A DNA stretch of 26,166 nucleotides from Sporisorium sorghi (Eukaryota; Basidiomycota; Ustilaginomycetes; Ustilaginales; Ustilaginaceae). The DNA is taken from contig JALCCG010000291.1 of NCBI GenBank assembly GCA_023212695.1, positions 1-26,166 on the forward strand, given 5' to 3'. Positions 16,973 to 26,104 of the stretch are shown here, in pieces. Position 1 is the stretch's first letter. Every line of letters starts with the position of its first letter. A program made the translations under genes and the position numbers. The notes below the pieces were generated by a model. The model ran no database searches. It was not told the origin of the DNA and worked only from the letters and a program-made list of their open reading frames with translations.

Positions 16973-17572
16973 TCATGCTTCGTCGGCGTCGTCCGATTCG
17001 TCCTTGTGCCTGAACTCGATGCGCTCGACTGCTGAGTTGTGCAGTCGCTGTTTCTTCGCTTCGGGCTCTCCGTTGTCCGAGTTTGCTGTAGACGATGGTG
17101 GGTGTTTGCCCTTGGCTGCAGCTTGTGCCTTGAGAGCTGCGAGCTTCTTCTTCTCACGCTTTGCGCGGTTCTTGTCGGTTTTGGCTTCGTCCTTGTGCTG
17201 AATCTGCGCGCGCTTCCGATCAAACTCTTCTTGTTCTTTGAGTTTTCGATCCTGTTCCTCCATGAGTTGAATGCGTTCGTACTCTCGTCGACGTTGCTGC
17301 TTGTAGACGTGAAACTCGCCCGATCCTGCACCTGCACTTGAGCCCGTCACGTTCTTCATAACATCGCGTGGTGGTCGTATCGACTTTTCTTTGGGACCTT
17401 CAGGAATCCTAATCTCTTTGTCTGGGTTGGCAAGCAGCTTTGAGATGGCTTGCGCTTGCCTCTCGTGCGCAGACAGCTTTCCCTTCTTGCCGGATGCAGC
17501 TGTGGCGGTATCGACGCTGTCCATGGTGCTTCTTGATGACGACGCTTCGTTTTGTTGGGGTGACAGCGACAT
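16973..17572 (-). CDS. PRKRIP1: PRKRIP1-family (DUF1168) spliceosome-associated protein
   Basis: An intronless gene for 199 residues. The ATG at 17572 is the first in frame; the frame is open for 17 codons further up, but only from a TTG. The signature is GSSAGAGSGEFHVYKQQRRREYER (about 77-100, in two pieces GSSAGAGSGEFHVY and KQQRRREYER). It is preceded by LLANPDKEIRIPEGPKEK (about 46-63). A long, strongly charged helix (about 100-150, Lys/Arg/Glu-rich) follows, then a basic nuclear-localisation-like stretch (EAKKQR) and an acidic tail. Known for the family: human PRKRIP1 is a component of catalytic spliceosomes, where its long helix bridges core parts. The family name comes from binding to the kinase PKR, which fungi lack, so a nuclear splicing role is the better inference here. 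The gene is divergent from VPS16, with 362 bp between starts. Confidence 0.9.
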   Translation of the reverse strand: MSLSPQQNEASSSRSTMDSVDTATAASGKKGKLSAHERQAQAISKLLANPDKEIRIPEGPKEKSIRPPRDVMKNVTGSSAGAGSGEFHVYKQQRRREYERIQLMEEQDRKLKEQEEFDRKRAQIQHKDEAKTDKNRAKREKKKLAALKAQAAAKGKHPPSSTANSDNGEPEAKKQRLHNSAVERIEFRHKDESDDADEA

Positions 17573-17934
17573 GCTGACGGAGAGCCGATGCGGATGGCGT
17601 CCGATAGAGTGGATGCTGAGCAAAAGGATGGGCGTGTGTTAGTGTCCTCAACAAGAGAGGAAGAGAAGGAAAGAAAGCAAAACCTTGACAAACGCGCACT
17701 TTTTCCTCCACCTCAAGCAGCGAGGGCGCGGCGGATCATCCGAGTTCCGTTTCTCTGTTCCAACTCGGCTTTGCCGATGAAGCAGCACAGCACAGACCAC
17801 CTGCACTTCTGCACTTTTGCACTTCGTTCTCTTCTCTCTTCACTTCCACCATCATCAGCATCCAGACACTCTACCCACACACTGCACACAATCGACTGCT
17901 AGAGGCAAGTCAGGTGTTGCCGCTCGCGCCTGCC
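17573..17934. promoter_or_regulatory. Divergent promoter between PRKRIP1 and VPS16
   Basis: A 362-bp spacer between two divergently transcribed genes, so it should carry both promoters. The VPS16 side (17740-17900) is C/T-rich with several GCACTT-like words (about 17802-17825) and leads into the ATG at 17935. I cannot identify particular factor-binding sites. Confidence 0.55.
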
Positions 17935-20900
17935 ATGGTGCAACCCAACCATCCAACCACCGAGTGGACCAGTCTGCAGGACATCTTCTACCGACGAACA
18001 GAGCTCTACGCGCTCAACTGGGGCATCGACAACCTCGCAGACTATGTCGTCGCAGCATCCAGCGATGCCGGTCTCGTTGCTCTCATCCGCGACCCAACCC
18101 GTCTCGTCTCGTTAGGCAAAGCCTCGCTGCTCAAACCAAAGATCCTTGTCTACACTGCAGCCGGTCAGCTCATCGAAAGCATTCCTTGGGACCCTTCCCT
18201 GCGCATCGTCGCGCTCGACTTCAACGCGCTGGAGCAGCTCGTAGTCGTACTCGAAGAAGGCAACGTCCGTCTCTATACCCTTCTCTCCCCGTGTCCAGCT
18301 CCCGTCGACCCAGCAGCCGGCACTTCCACCTCACGCAACCGCCCAGCGCCCGTCGAAGCAACCTCCAGCTCGTTCTACACGCAGCACTCGCTCGGCACAG
18401 AAGCTACAGAGACAGGCGTCATCGACGCTCGCGTCTGGGCAGGAGGCCTCGTAGCGCTGGTAGGAGCAAAGCGTTTTGTGGAGTGGCGCTTTCCAGGTCT
18501 CGATGTGGATGCAGAGTCTGGCGAGTACGCCGGTGCCGTCAGTCTCAGCGGTGGAGGCGAGTACGGCTTTGCCCTTCCTTCCTTTGACGACGATGCAGTC
18601 CAATCGCCCTCGCCCGAGCTTCTGCCGCCGTACGATGCGTCTTCCTCCTATGCAAGCGATGCATCCTCACTGCCCACTTCCTGGGCCGTGGTCCCACCCA
18701 ACGTCTCACAGTCAGGACGCACGACTGTACTCATCGCGCAAGGTCCCACGTTGCTCTCCCTCACACGCTCAGCTGCAGGGCCCTCCTCCATCGATACAGC
18801 GTGCCAGGACATGCGCTTGTCCCGCGGCCCTTTCCACGTCATTCGCCCATCGCCCAACGGCAAGTTGCTCGCCCTCATGACCGCAGATCTCGTCCTCTGG
18901 GTCGTCAGCTCCGACTTTTCGCGCAGCCTCAGCGAATTCGACATCCGAGCAAGCGAGGCTTATCAGGATGCTACGTCCATCGACGACCCGTTCAGCTCCG
19001 CGAATCAAGGCGCAGCTTCTTCAGATCCGGCGAGCACCAAAGGCGGCATCGGTGGCAGTGGGATACGCGAGGTTCAATGGTGCGGCAACAACACCATCGC
19101 TCTCGCTTTCAACGACGAGGTCGTCATGGTAGGACCCTTTGGAGACTCGATCCGCTATCCGTACTCCGGTCCCACGCATCTCGTCGGCGAAGTCGATGGC
19201 CTCCGCATCATCGCTTCCGATCGACACGAGTTCCTCCAGAAAGTCTCGGACGTGTCCAGCCGCGTCTTTCGCCCGGGTTCCAACGACCCTGCTGCCTTGC
19301 TCTTCGAAGCCGCCGAGCAGTTCAGTGCAAAGAGCAGCCGCGCAGATGAAGGCATCCGTGCCATCCGCAGCAGCCTCCCCGACGCCGTCGACTGCTGTCT
19401 CCGTGCTGCTGCCTATGAATGGGACCTTACGTGGCAGAAGCGTCTCCTCAAAGCTGCCTCGTTCGGAAAGAGCTTCATCGAGCTGTACGACCCTACCGCT
19501 TATGTCGACATGGCCAGGACACTGCGCGTGCTCAATGCAGCTCGCAATTATCAGATCGGCATCCCCATTTCGTACGAGCAATACGTCGCTGCAGGCCCCA
19601 CTGCGCTCCTGTCGCGTTTGACCGCACAGAACCATCACTACTTGTCCCTCAAGATCGCGCGCTACCTTCACATTCGACCCGATCCGATTCTCAAGCATTG
19701 GGCAAGAGCCAAGATCGCCCGCACTCGACCAGCGCTTGGAGGCCCCGCATCCGCCATCTCGGCCGCCGAGGAGCGTCTTTGTGCCGACATTGTGCACAAG
19801 TTCCGCATCGCCACTACGCTCAACGAGCGTATCGGCGAGCTTGGTGGCTCTGACGATGACAATCTGGCCGCCGGCGCATTTGGCGGTGCAAGCGACGCGG
19901 ATGCCATTTCCAAAAGCAACAGCTCGATATCTGGCGACCGCGGCGCCTCGGTCAGCTTTGCCGAGGTCGCCTGGACCGCGTGGAAGGCGGGGCGCGCCAA
20001 CCTGGCTACACGCTTGCTCGACCACGAAGCGCGTGCCATCGACCAAGTGCCCCTCTTGCTCAACATGCGCGAGGACAAGTTGGCACTGGTCAAGGCGATC
20101 GAGTCGGGCGATACCGATCTCATCTACCACGTTTTGCTGCGGCTCAAGAATCAGCTCTCGCGCGGCGACTTTTTCCGTATCGTCCAGGCGCCCGTTTCCG
20201 ATGCGGCTGTGTCGGCTCCGGGACGGACGACGACGCAGCGCAGCGCTTCCAAGTTGGCTTCGTCGCGGCAGTACTTGACGCTGGCTTCGAACTTGCTCGA
20301 GGCGTACGCCAAGGAGGTGGACCGCGATCTGCTCAAGGATTTCTACTATCAGGACGATCGAAGGACCGACTCGGCCATCCTGGCTCTGCAGGAGGCCAAC
20401 GCGATCCACAACGTCACGGAGAGCGAGCTGCCGGACAAGGTCTTCAAGCTCAAGACCGCGATGAAATTCTTCAGCGAAGACAAGGAAAGAGTGCTGGAAG
20501 CCAAGCTGGTCGACGAGCAGATCCGGCTGCTGGCCTTCCAGCAAGCGTTGGAGAAGGAAGACGGCCACCGCAGTCAATTCACCGGTCTGTCGCTCAACGA
20601 GACCATCCGACAGCTGCTCTTCCGCAACATGAGCAAAAAAGCCGAAAAATTGCGATCCGATTTCAAGGTGCCCGACAAGCGATACTGGAACATCAAGCTC
20701 GACACGCTCGTCCAGAGCAAGGACTGGGACGGCCTGTGGGCGTTCGCCAACTCCAAACGATCGCCCATCGGATATACGCCTTTCGTCGTCAAGCTCGTCG
20801 AGCACAACCACGTGCAGGAGTCGATGCGCTTCGTGCCCAAGATCCAGGACAAGCCGGATCGCAATGCGTTCAACGGCTACCTGGCGCGGCTGCCGAACCA

Positions 20901-20940
20901 GGCGGTGGCGAATCAGCTGTCGGACCGGTTCAATGAGTGA
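17935..20940 (+). CDS. vps16: Vps16, core subunit of HOPS/CORVET tethering complexes
   Basis: An intronless gene for 1001 residues. The ATG at 17935 lies in an ideal context (GCCATGG); a GTG-initiated extension of seven residues is ignored. The N-terminal half (about 1-460) fits the Vps16 beta-propeller region: EWTSLQDIFYRRTELYALNW at the start, then PKILVYTAAGQLIESIPWD and REVQWCGNNTIALAFNDEVV. The C-terminal half (about 540-995) is the helical Vps16 C-terminal solenoid. It includes DLTWQKRLLKAASFGKSF, LLNMREDKLALVKAIESGD, DLLKDFYYQDDRR and the end RLPNQAVANQLSDRFNE. Known role: with Vps33 (whose SM domain binds the Vps16 C-terminal region), Vps11 and Vps18, it forms the core that tethers endosomes and vacuoles and promotes SNARE assembly. 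Ser-rich insertions in the propeller (about 225-260) and near 640-670 make it longer than yeast Vps16 (about 800 residues). Its 3' end faces the WLM protease gene, 116 bp away. Confidence 0.95.
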   Translation: MVQPNHPTTEWTSLQDIFYRRTELYALNWGIDNLADYVVAASSDAGLVALIRDPTRLVSLGKASLLKPKILVYTAAGQLIESIPWDPSLRIVALDFNALEQLVVVLEEGNVRLYTLLSPCPAPVDPAAGTSTSRNRPAPVEATSSSFYTQHSLGTEATETGVIDARVWAGGLVALVGAKRFVEWRFPGLDVDAESGEYAGAVSLSGGGEYGFALPSFDDDAVQSPSPELLPPYDASSSYASDASSLPTSWAVVPPNVSQSGRTTVLIAQGPTLLSLTRSAAGPSSIDTACQDMRLSRGPFHVIRPSPNGKLLALMTADLVLWVVSSDFSRSLSEFDIRASEAYQDATSIDDPFSSANQGAASSDPASTKGGIGGSGIREVQWCGNNTIALAFNDEVVMVGPFGDSIRYPYSGPTHLVGEVDGLRIIASDRHEFLQKVSDVSSRVFRPGSNDPAALLFEAAEQFSAKSSRADEGIRAIRSSLPDAVDCCLRAAAYEWDLTWQKRLLKAASFGKSFIELYDPTAYVDMARTLRVLNAARNYQIGIPISYEQYVAAGPTALLSRLTAQNHHYLSLKIARYLHIRPDPILKHWARAKIARTRPALGGPASAISAAEERLCADIVHKFRIATTLNERIGELGGSDDDNLAAGAFGGASDADAISKSNSSISGDRGASVSFAEVAWTAWKAGRANLATRLLDHEARAIDQVPLLLNMREDKLALVKAIESGDTDLIYHVLLRLKNQLSRGDFFRIVQAPVSDAAVSAPGRTTTQRSASKLASSRQYLTLASNLLEAYAKEVDRDLLKDFYYQDDRRTDSAILALQEANAIHNVTESELPDKVFKLKTAMKFFSEDKERVLEAKLVDEQIRLLAFQQALEKEDGHRSQFTGLSLNETIRQLLFRNMSKKAEKLRSDFKVPDKRYWNIKLDTLVQSKDWDGLWAFANSKRSPIGYTPFVVKLVEHNHVQESMRFVPKIQDKPDRNAFNGYLARLPNQAVANQLSDRFNE

Positions 20941-21056
20941 ATTGGCTTTGGGTGGAATCGAGTGTTTGGTCGGGGCACTTTGTGTTTGTGGTGCGATCCG
21001 TGTCGATAGTGTTACAGGAGATGTCTATGCAGGTGTGAGTGGCAGTTTCAGGTGGA

Positions 21057-22610
21057 TCACTGACCGACAAGGAAGGATCCTCGGGTGGTGAGGCAAGCGT
21101 CGCACCGCAACGCGGTCGGAGGATTGAGAAGCGTACACACTTGGCATGACCACTGATGCTCCGGCGACGGACGATACGGTGGAGAGCGCACCTGGGCCGG
21201 TCTACGCGCTGACGAGGGTATCGTCTCTTCGTCATCCGACGAGAGGAGCTCTATAGGATCGTCTTTCGAGTTGCGCAGGGGCTTCTTGCTAGTAGCAGCT
21301 GCAGTGTCGCTTGCCGCAGTGGAACTGGGCGTGGGCAGCGAGGCGATGGAGCAGAAATCCTGCCAGTCGTCGTTGGTGGAGCGGAGGGTACCGCCTTGCT
21401 TGAGCTGGTGTTGACGGTAGAGTCGCGCTCGATCGAGCCGTTGCTGGTTGGACTCGGTGCTTGCGAATGTCGAGTGGTCTTGTTCTTGTTTGACGCGCAC
21501 TGTGCCGTTGTGCGACGAGCCAGACGGTGTCGGTCGGTCCTCTTTGCTTCCTTCGGCTTCGTCTGCAGATGAGTCTTCTAAGCGGATCACGAGCCCTCCA
21601 TCTTTGCTATCGCCTTCATCCTCGGTTTCGCTTTCGGACCCGGTGTCGTCTTCCTCCTTGACATCGCTTCCAGCTGGAGTGGAGACGTCGGAGCTCGATT
21701 CGGCATCCTGCCATTGTCTGGGCCAGAATGCATCGCCCTCGTGCTTAGGCTTGGTCTCGACTGTTTCAGTCTTGAGCGCGTTCAAGCGACGCATCGCAGC
21801 TTGAGCCCGAAGCTCTCTTGCCGATGCGGTCTGTGTGCGCTTGCGAAAGGTCGAATTGACATCGTTCTTGTACGACGAGCTGAACGCAGAGGCGGTGGGA
21901 AGGTGGTTGTTGCCATCGACGCGCGAGCCCTGACCAGGCAGCGAGACCCGGTTGCGCCTTGCGCCTCCCTTGGTGTTGGGCGCCGTCTGAGCTCCAGTGT
22001 GAAGGCTGGGGCCCTTGAAGCCCCGTTTGCGCGCGCCCGTACCCGCAGCGGTGCGGCGACGCCTTCTGGTACGACTCTTGCTCGGCTTGCTCTGAAACGC
22101 GCCACCACACGAGTACTCCGGCAAACCCCGAAGCGTGTCCATTCCCGAGCCTGCCACGAACGCGTTGTCCTCGAGCCGCTGACCCGCTGACCAGAATCCA
22201 TCGCCGTAGTACCCTCGCGCCTGCAACTGGCGGCAGTGGTCGCGCAGCTCGCGGTCCAGCTTCCCATGCTGCGAAGGAATATGGTTCATGTACTTGATAT
22301 GCGCCAGCTCGTGGCAAAACACCATGAGCACCCACTGGAGCGGCGCAAAGCTGCCATCCTGGCGCCGAAGCACCAGCTCCACCGTCTCGCCGTTGTTCCA
22401 GTTGCGTCCGGCAAACTCACGATTCCACTCGAACTCCTCGAGCGAGTTGATCTGGAAGCCGTGCGATTTCATCACCGGGTGCACTTGCGCTGCGAGCTGC
22501 TGCAGCCGATGGTGTGCCTGCTCGTGATCGGCATATTGGGGTAGTGCGGTGATGTAGTTGATGTGCTTGTTGCGCGAGGTGTCTGGGTCGTTGAGGCGGA
22601 GGTGCACCAT
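21057..22610 (-). CDS. wss1: Wss1-type WLM metalloprotease with two SIMs and a RanBP2 zinc finger
   Basis: An intronless gene for 517 residues. The first in-frame ATG is at 22610 (MVHLRLNDPD). Residues about 10-165 form the WLM (Wss1p-like metalloprotease) domain. Its zinc site is HELAHIKYMNH, with ligands H100, H104 and H110 and catalytic E101, and it is preceded by GRNWNNGETVELVLR. A very basic patch (TRRRRR, 181-186) may bind DNA. Two acidic-flanked hydrophobic motifs, LVIRL (340-344) and PIELL (452-456, followed by SSDDEE), look like SUMO-interacting motifs. The C-terminus is a RanBP2-type zinc finger (W487, C489, C492, C503, C506), a fold that often binds ubiquitin. Known role of Wss1: it cleaves proteins covalently trapped on DNA, guided by SUMO and Cdc48. 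The inference that this is the functional Wss1/SPRTN-like DNA-protein crosslink protease is strong for the protease and moderate for the SUMO and ubiquitin links. Confidence 0.92.
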   Translation of the reverse strand: MVHLRLNDPDTSRNKHINYITALPQYADHEQAHHRLQQLAAQVHPVMKSHGFQINSLEEFEWNREFAGRNWNNGETVELVLRRQDGSFAPLQWVLMVFCHELAHIKYMNHIPSQHGKLDRELRDHCRQLQARGYYGDGFWSAGQRLEDNAFVAGSGMDTLRGLPEYSCGGAFQSKPSKSRTRRRRRTAAGTGARKRGFKGPSLHTGAQTAPNTKGGARRNRVSLPGQGSRVDGNNHLPTASAFSSSYKNDVNSTFRKRTQTASARELRAQAAMRRLNALKTETVETKPKHEGDAFWPRQWQDAESSSDVSTPAGSDVKEEDDTGSESETEDEGDSKDGGLVIRLEDSSADEAEGSKEDRPTPSGSSHNGTVRVKQEQDHSTFASTESNQQRLDRARLYRQHQLKQGGTLRSTNDDWQDFCSIASLPTPSSTAASDTAAATSKKPLRNSKDDPIELLSSDDEETIPSSARRPAQVRSPPYRPSPEHQWSCQVCTLLNPPTALRCDACLTTRGSFLVGQ

Positions 22611-23113
22611 GGTTGGCGACTCGATCGCGACGCTACGGGTCCAGCTGCTGTATGGGTAGCATCGCTGATGTTCGACAGCGAGTACAAGGCACCTGTCCGA
22701 AGCAGCCAAGGTTGTTGTTGGTGGCTGTGGAAGAACCTGATGGCGAGCAAAGCATCGCCTACGAAAAGGCTGTGAGCTTCTTCGTGCAAGAAACGTGGAG
22801 AATGCAGGGTCCAGCCCCGATCGATCGAATCGGCGATGGTGTGGGTGAAATTTAACAAAAAACCGATTTCTCGCGACCCTCGATGATCACCGCTGAGAAG
22901 CATCCCTTTGCGAAGCCCTCGAGTGTCTCGTCTCGTTCGACTGCCAAACCTCAGCAGTCTCTTGAAGCTGCTCTTGTTGCTGATCGACGCTGAGTTGCAA
23001 TAGCGGGCCGTGTCGTGACTCCCGTCCGTGTTTGTCCGCAGCGGAGTTCCGATGGACTGCTTACATGCGACCGAATTGCGTCGGAGACAAGCAGCAACAT
23101 ACAGCAATTCAAA

Positions 23114-23139
23114 CGCAGCCAGCGCAGCCAGCGCAGCCA
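23114..23139 (+). repeat. 9-nt tandem repeat, nearly three units
   Basis: Almost three copies of CGCAGCCAG, upstream of the WLM protease gene. Read on the minus strand it would encode a Leu/Ala repeat, but no gene is supported there. Confidence 0.85.
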
Positions 23140-25113
23140 ATTCAGCCTGAACAGGCCGACCACGGTCCATGACCAGGGAAATGCAAATTCAAGGGGCAGT
23201 CTGTACAGCAAGCAGGCCGAAGCAAAAGTCTGGCCTAGAACTGGTCTGGATTGGCCTGGCCCAGTCTAGCCGCCTCGGCCTCGATGGATAGACTGAGCCG
23301 AGCAAGTTGACCGGTCAACAAGGTTTGCGACTAAATTCACTGTACATATGATTCAATGGAGTAGAGTCCTGTGTCGGCGGTCAAAGTCGTTCAGCCATTG
23401 TTGTATCTCCCAGCAGACTACGAGTCGCATGCGTTTGTCAATGTGTAACTACATCTGACAGTCTGAAAGAGCGATCCAAGGCGATGCGAGATGCTGCGAT
23501 GCGCGGAAAAACCTGACGGATCTCGATGAAGGTCAAGCTTGAAATCGATCTCGCCTCGCATTGCTGTGCTTCGCGTCGTCAACACCAGCTCGCTCCTCTG
23601 CCTCGCTTAGTCACCGTGTATCCGGGAGCGAGGCCAAGCCGAGGACAACGCAGCACGCCCTCGACGTCCTAGTATGCCTCGGTAGTGGTGAGCATGCATT
23701 CTGCGGGCTTTGAGCGTGCTGTTATCCACGTTGGGCGCGCCTCCAACCTGCGACACATCCGTGACCTCGCAACGAGACCATCTTTGGACGCGAGCTCTTT
23801 CGCCGCCTCACACGGTGACTACCAAATCGAATCCAAGTGAGATGTGCCCACAGATCATCGAACCCTTGCAGGAGGGCGGTATTTGAGATCCGGACCGCTT
23901 CGTCGAAAGCACAAGCGAGCTGGTCTCTTTTGGGTTCACAGGCCATTGTTCGCTGTCAACAATGGCGCGCAACAAGGACATTACTGCACCTTGTTGCGGC
24001 GGAATTCGCCTTGCATCTCAATCTAAGAACAATGGCAGGAGGCGGCTTGAAACGGGCTTGCAAATCCTTCACGTTTATTCAATGAGGTTGATGAATGCGA
24101 TGTAGATGGTAGATTTCTGACAATGACAGCCGCTCCGGAACAAGAAGAGGGAATGATGATCGTCCCGACGTGTTTCACGCCTGCACCGAGCTGCAGTCTG
24201 GCACCGAACGTACTGTCGCTTCCAGGCGAACGAGACACACACTTACAGACACACACGGACAGACGCGCCAGCCGAAGATGGGAGAAGCGAAGCGCGCTCA
24301 CAACGCCCACCGCCCACCATGCTCGGCAAACTGGCACTGCCACAGAAGAAAAAGGCCCAAGCGAGATCGAGTCCCTGCATCTTGACGCCTCTTTTGCCCT
24401 TTTCTAAGGTCGACCATTCACGGCGTTCAAGCGCTTCCATGGTCCCTTCCTGAGTTACTCGGTATGAAAGCAAACAAGGGGGAAAAGAGAGGTTCTTGGA
24501 CTGGTTGGGTGATGCTTCACGATCCACCGGGTCGTGTTGCTCGGTCTGCATCAGCGAGTCGCTGGGCATCGCATCTTTTACCTAACTGCACAGCATCTCG
24601 CACACCACCAAGACGCCGCTTAGCTTGGTCTTTTGAGACATAGGAACTAGCAAATCTTGATTCGTCGCGGCCAGTCTAGATCGGGGGGTCGTGGGAAAAA
24701 CAAGGAAAGAACGCACGAACTGCCTGGTACAGTGGGCCGGACCGCACTGTCGTCCTGGACAATGCGAAAACCCTCATGCAGCCGGCTGCATCCTGGCCGG
24801 TCTGAGACTGTATCGAGTGACGGTGTTTGGTCGATGGTACATAGGAAAAATTCGGCCTCGAGCTCGCTAAGTTGGAAGGGGCGACGCGTCCATGTCCTCG
24901 TCCACGTCGGACTCAGAATACTGTAGGCGGGCCTGAACGGAGATGCAGTTGGGTGTGTGTCATCTGTCTCTTGATCTCTGGGACATCGTCGATTTGCGTC
25001 TTGCTTCCGCAAGGGTCTCGAGCGCGTGTGTGCGAGGGCCACGCACATAGGCTGCTGCACCTTGCTGAAGCATGTGATCTGGGCCCTTGCAGCGTGTTCG
25101 TGGTTCTTGAGAC

Positions 25114-25143
25114 TTTTTTTTTTTTTTTTCTCTTTCTTTTTTT
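25114..25143 (+). repeat. Poly-T tract (T16 followed by C/T-rich run)
   Basis: Sixteen T followed by CTCTTTC and a further T-run to 25143. No tRNA or other polymerase III gene precedes it on the plus strand, so it is a simple repeat rather than a supported terminator. Confidence 0.85.
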
Positions 25144-25533
25144 CGTAACGAACTTGTCGTTCCGCTGCAGTTCATTGTTTACGTACGTACATCAATGGCT
25201 TGCTCAATTCCGCTTAGATCGCTTGCATCTTGTCGCTTGTGGTGAAAGGCGGCGACAACACCTGCCGAATAGCCGGTCGAGGCCCGCTGCAAATCAAGAG
25301 GGCGTTGCGATCAGCTGGGCGTCTCGCGTAGGATCAGGGTCAAGGTTGCTCGGCTGCTGACCGCTGCCGACTTGATATGCAGCCTAGCCTGCATTGATTG
25401 AATGCTCGGGGAGGTGGAGTGCAAGCGCTGTGCCAAGACTGTAGGTGGAACGGATAGCTTTTGCTCAGCGTCGGTTGAGCTTTCGGTCAAGACACGGATC
25501 GCAGAACAGGCAAATGGTGACGACGGCGTGAAA

Positions 25534-25544
25534 GGGGGGGGGGG
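25534..25544 (+). repeat. Poly-G tract (G11)
   Basis: An uninterrupted run of 11 G in the gene-poor right end. Confidence 0.9.
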
Positions 25545-25750
25545 AGATTGATAGCATGCTGTCGCTACATCTCTTCGTCTGGATACAAGCCGCCTTGATG
25601 AGTCGGAGCGAACCCCCGCTCCAGCTAAACCTTGGCGCGGACAAGCGAGCTGGTCGCTCATCATGACACGCGAATTGTGGCGCACTTACTGTACACTTCA
25701 CGAAGCTCTAACTTGCATCGTTGTGCATGTTCCCGCGGGGTGTGGCCGCT

Positions 25751-25768
25751 GCAAGTGCAAGTGCAAGT
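25751..25768 (+). repeat. GCAAGT hexanucleotide, three units
   Basis: Three exact head-to-tail copies of GCAAGT. This is a short simple repeat with no gene context. Confidence 0.85.
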
Positions 25769-26033
25769 ACCATGGTTCAGAATTGCCATCGCTAGCGGCG
25801 TGAATAAGGAGGTTCAGCCGGTGATTTTGATTGGCGGGGCCAGACCCACTCTGATCCACCTCAGCAGCAGGTCTGCTTGCCAGTCTTTGACGTCGATATT
25901 ATATCTGTTGTACACATTCCCTTATCATGTTGACGGGGTTCAGTGAGCGAGCCGCATTCAAAGGCACGCAGACGACAATCCAGCACATCAAAGCGATCTT
26001 GGATCGAATTCGTCGCCATCACCATCTCACCAT

Positions 26034-26034
<1 letters not shown>

Positions 26035-26102
<68 letters not shown>
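26035..26102 (+). repeat. Poly-A tract (A68) followed by CTA and T13
   Basis: Sixty-eight uninterrupted A, then CTA, then 13 T (26106-26118). It is the longest homopolymer in the window. The A-run followed by a T-run could fold back as a hairpin in single-stranded form. No element body with the features of a retroposon is visible upstream, and its true length may not be reliable. Confidence 0.9.

Positions 26103-26104
<2 letters not shown>

Noticed and set aside
17573..17623. Seventeen-residue extension of the PRKRIP1-family protein from a TTG codon
   Set aside because: The first ATG is at 17572; TTG is not a normal nuclear start and the extension has no family similarity.
17914..17934. Seven-residue extension of Vps16 from a GTG codon
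   Set aside because: The ATG at 17935 lies in GCCATGG, and the homologous protein begins there.
19021..20811. Long minus-strand frame of 596 codons opposite VPS16
   Set aside because: It is a shadow of the GC-rich codon pattern of VPS16, with no recognisable domain; the plus-strand protein is clearly Vps16.
22611..22709. Thirty-three-residue extension of the WLM protease from a TTG codon
   Set aside because: No ATG occurs in it, and the WLM domain begins directly after the ATG at 22610.
22472..23170. Minus-strand frame of 232 codons upstream of the WLM protease, with a GTAAGC at 23064-23059 that could join it to the protease
   Set aside because: It is in a different frame, its Leu/Ala content comes from a 9-nt tandem repeat, and no good branch site plus acceptor lies before 22610. 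It is more likely leader or promoter.
23850..23880. A word resembling a tRNA T-arm (ATCGAACCC) on the minus strand
   Set aside because: The flanks do not pair into a T stem, and no A box or anticodon arm is present at the right distance.
24647..25060. Minus-strand frame of 137 codons in the gene-poor region
   Set aside because: It has no domain, signal peptide or compositional feature that sets it apart from chance frames.
25673..25790. Minus-strand ATG frames ending near a GTAAGT donor at 25689-25684
   Set aside because: The donor looks good, but no matching branch site and acceptor with an open continuation was found, so a spliced gene is not supported.
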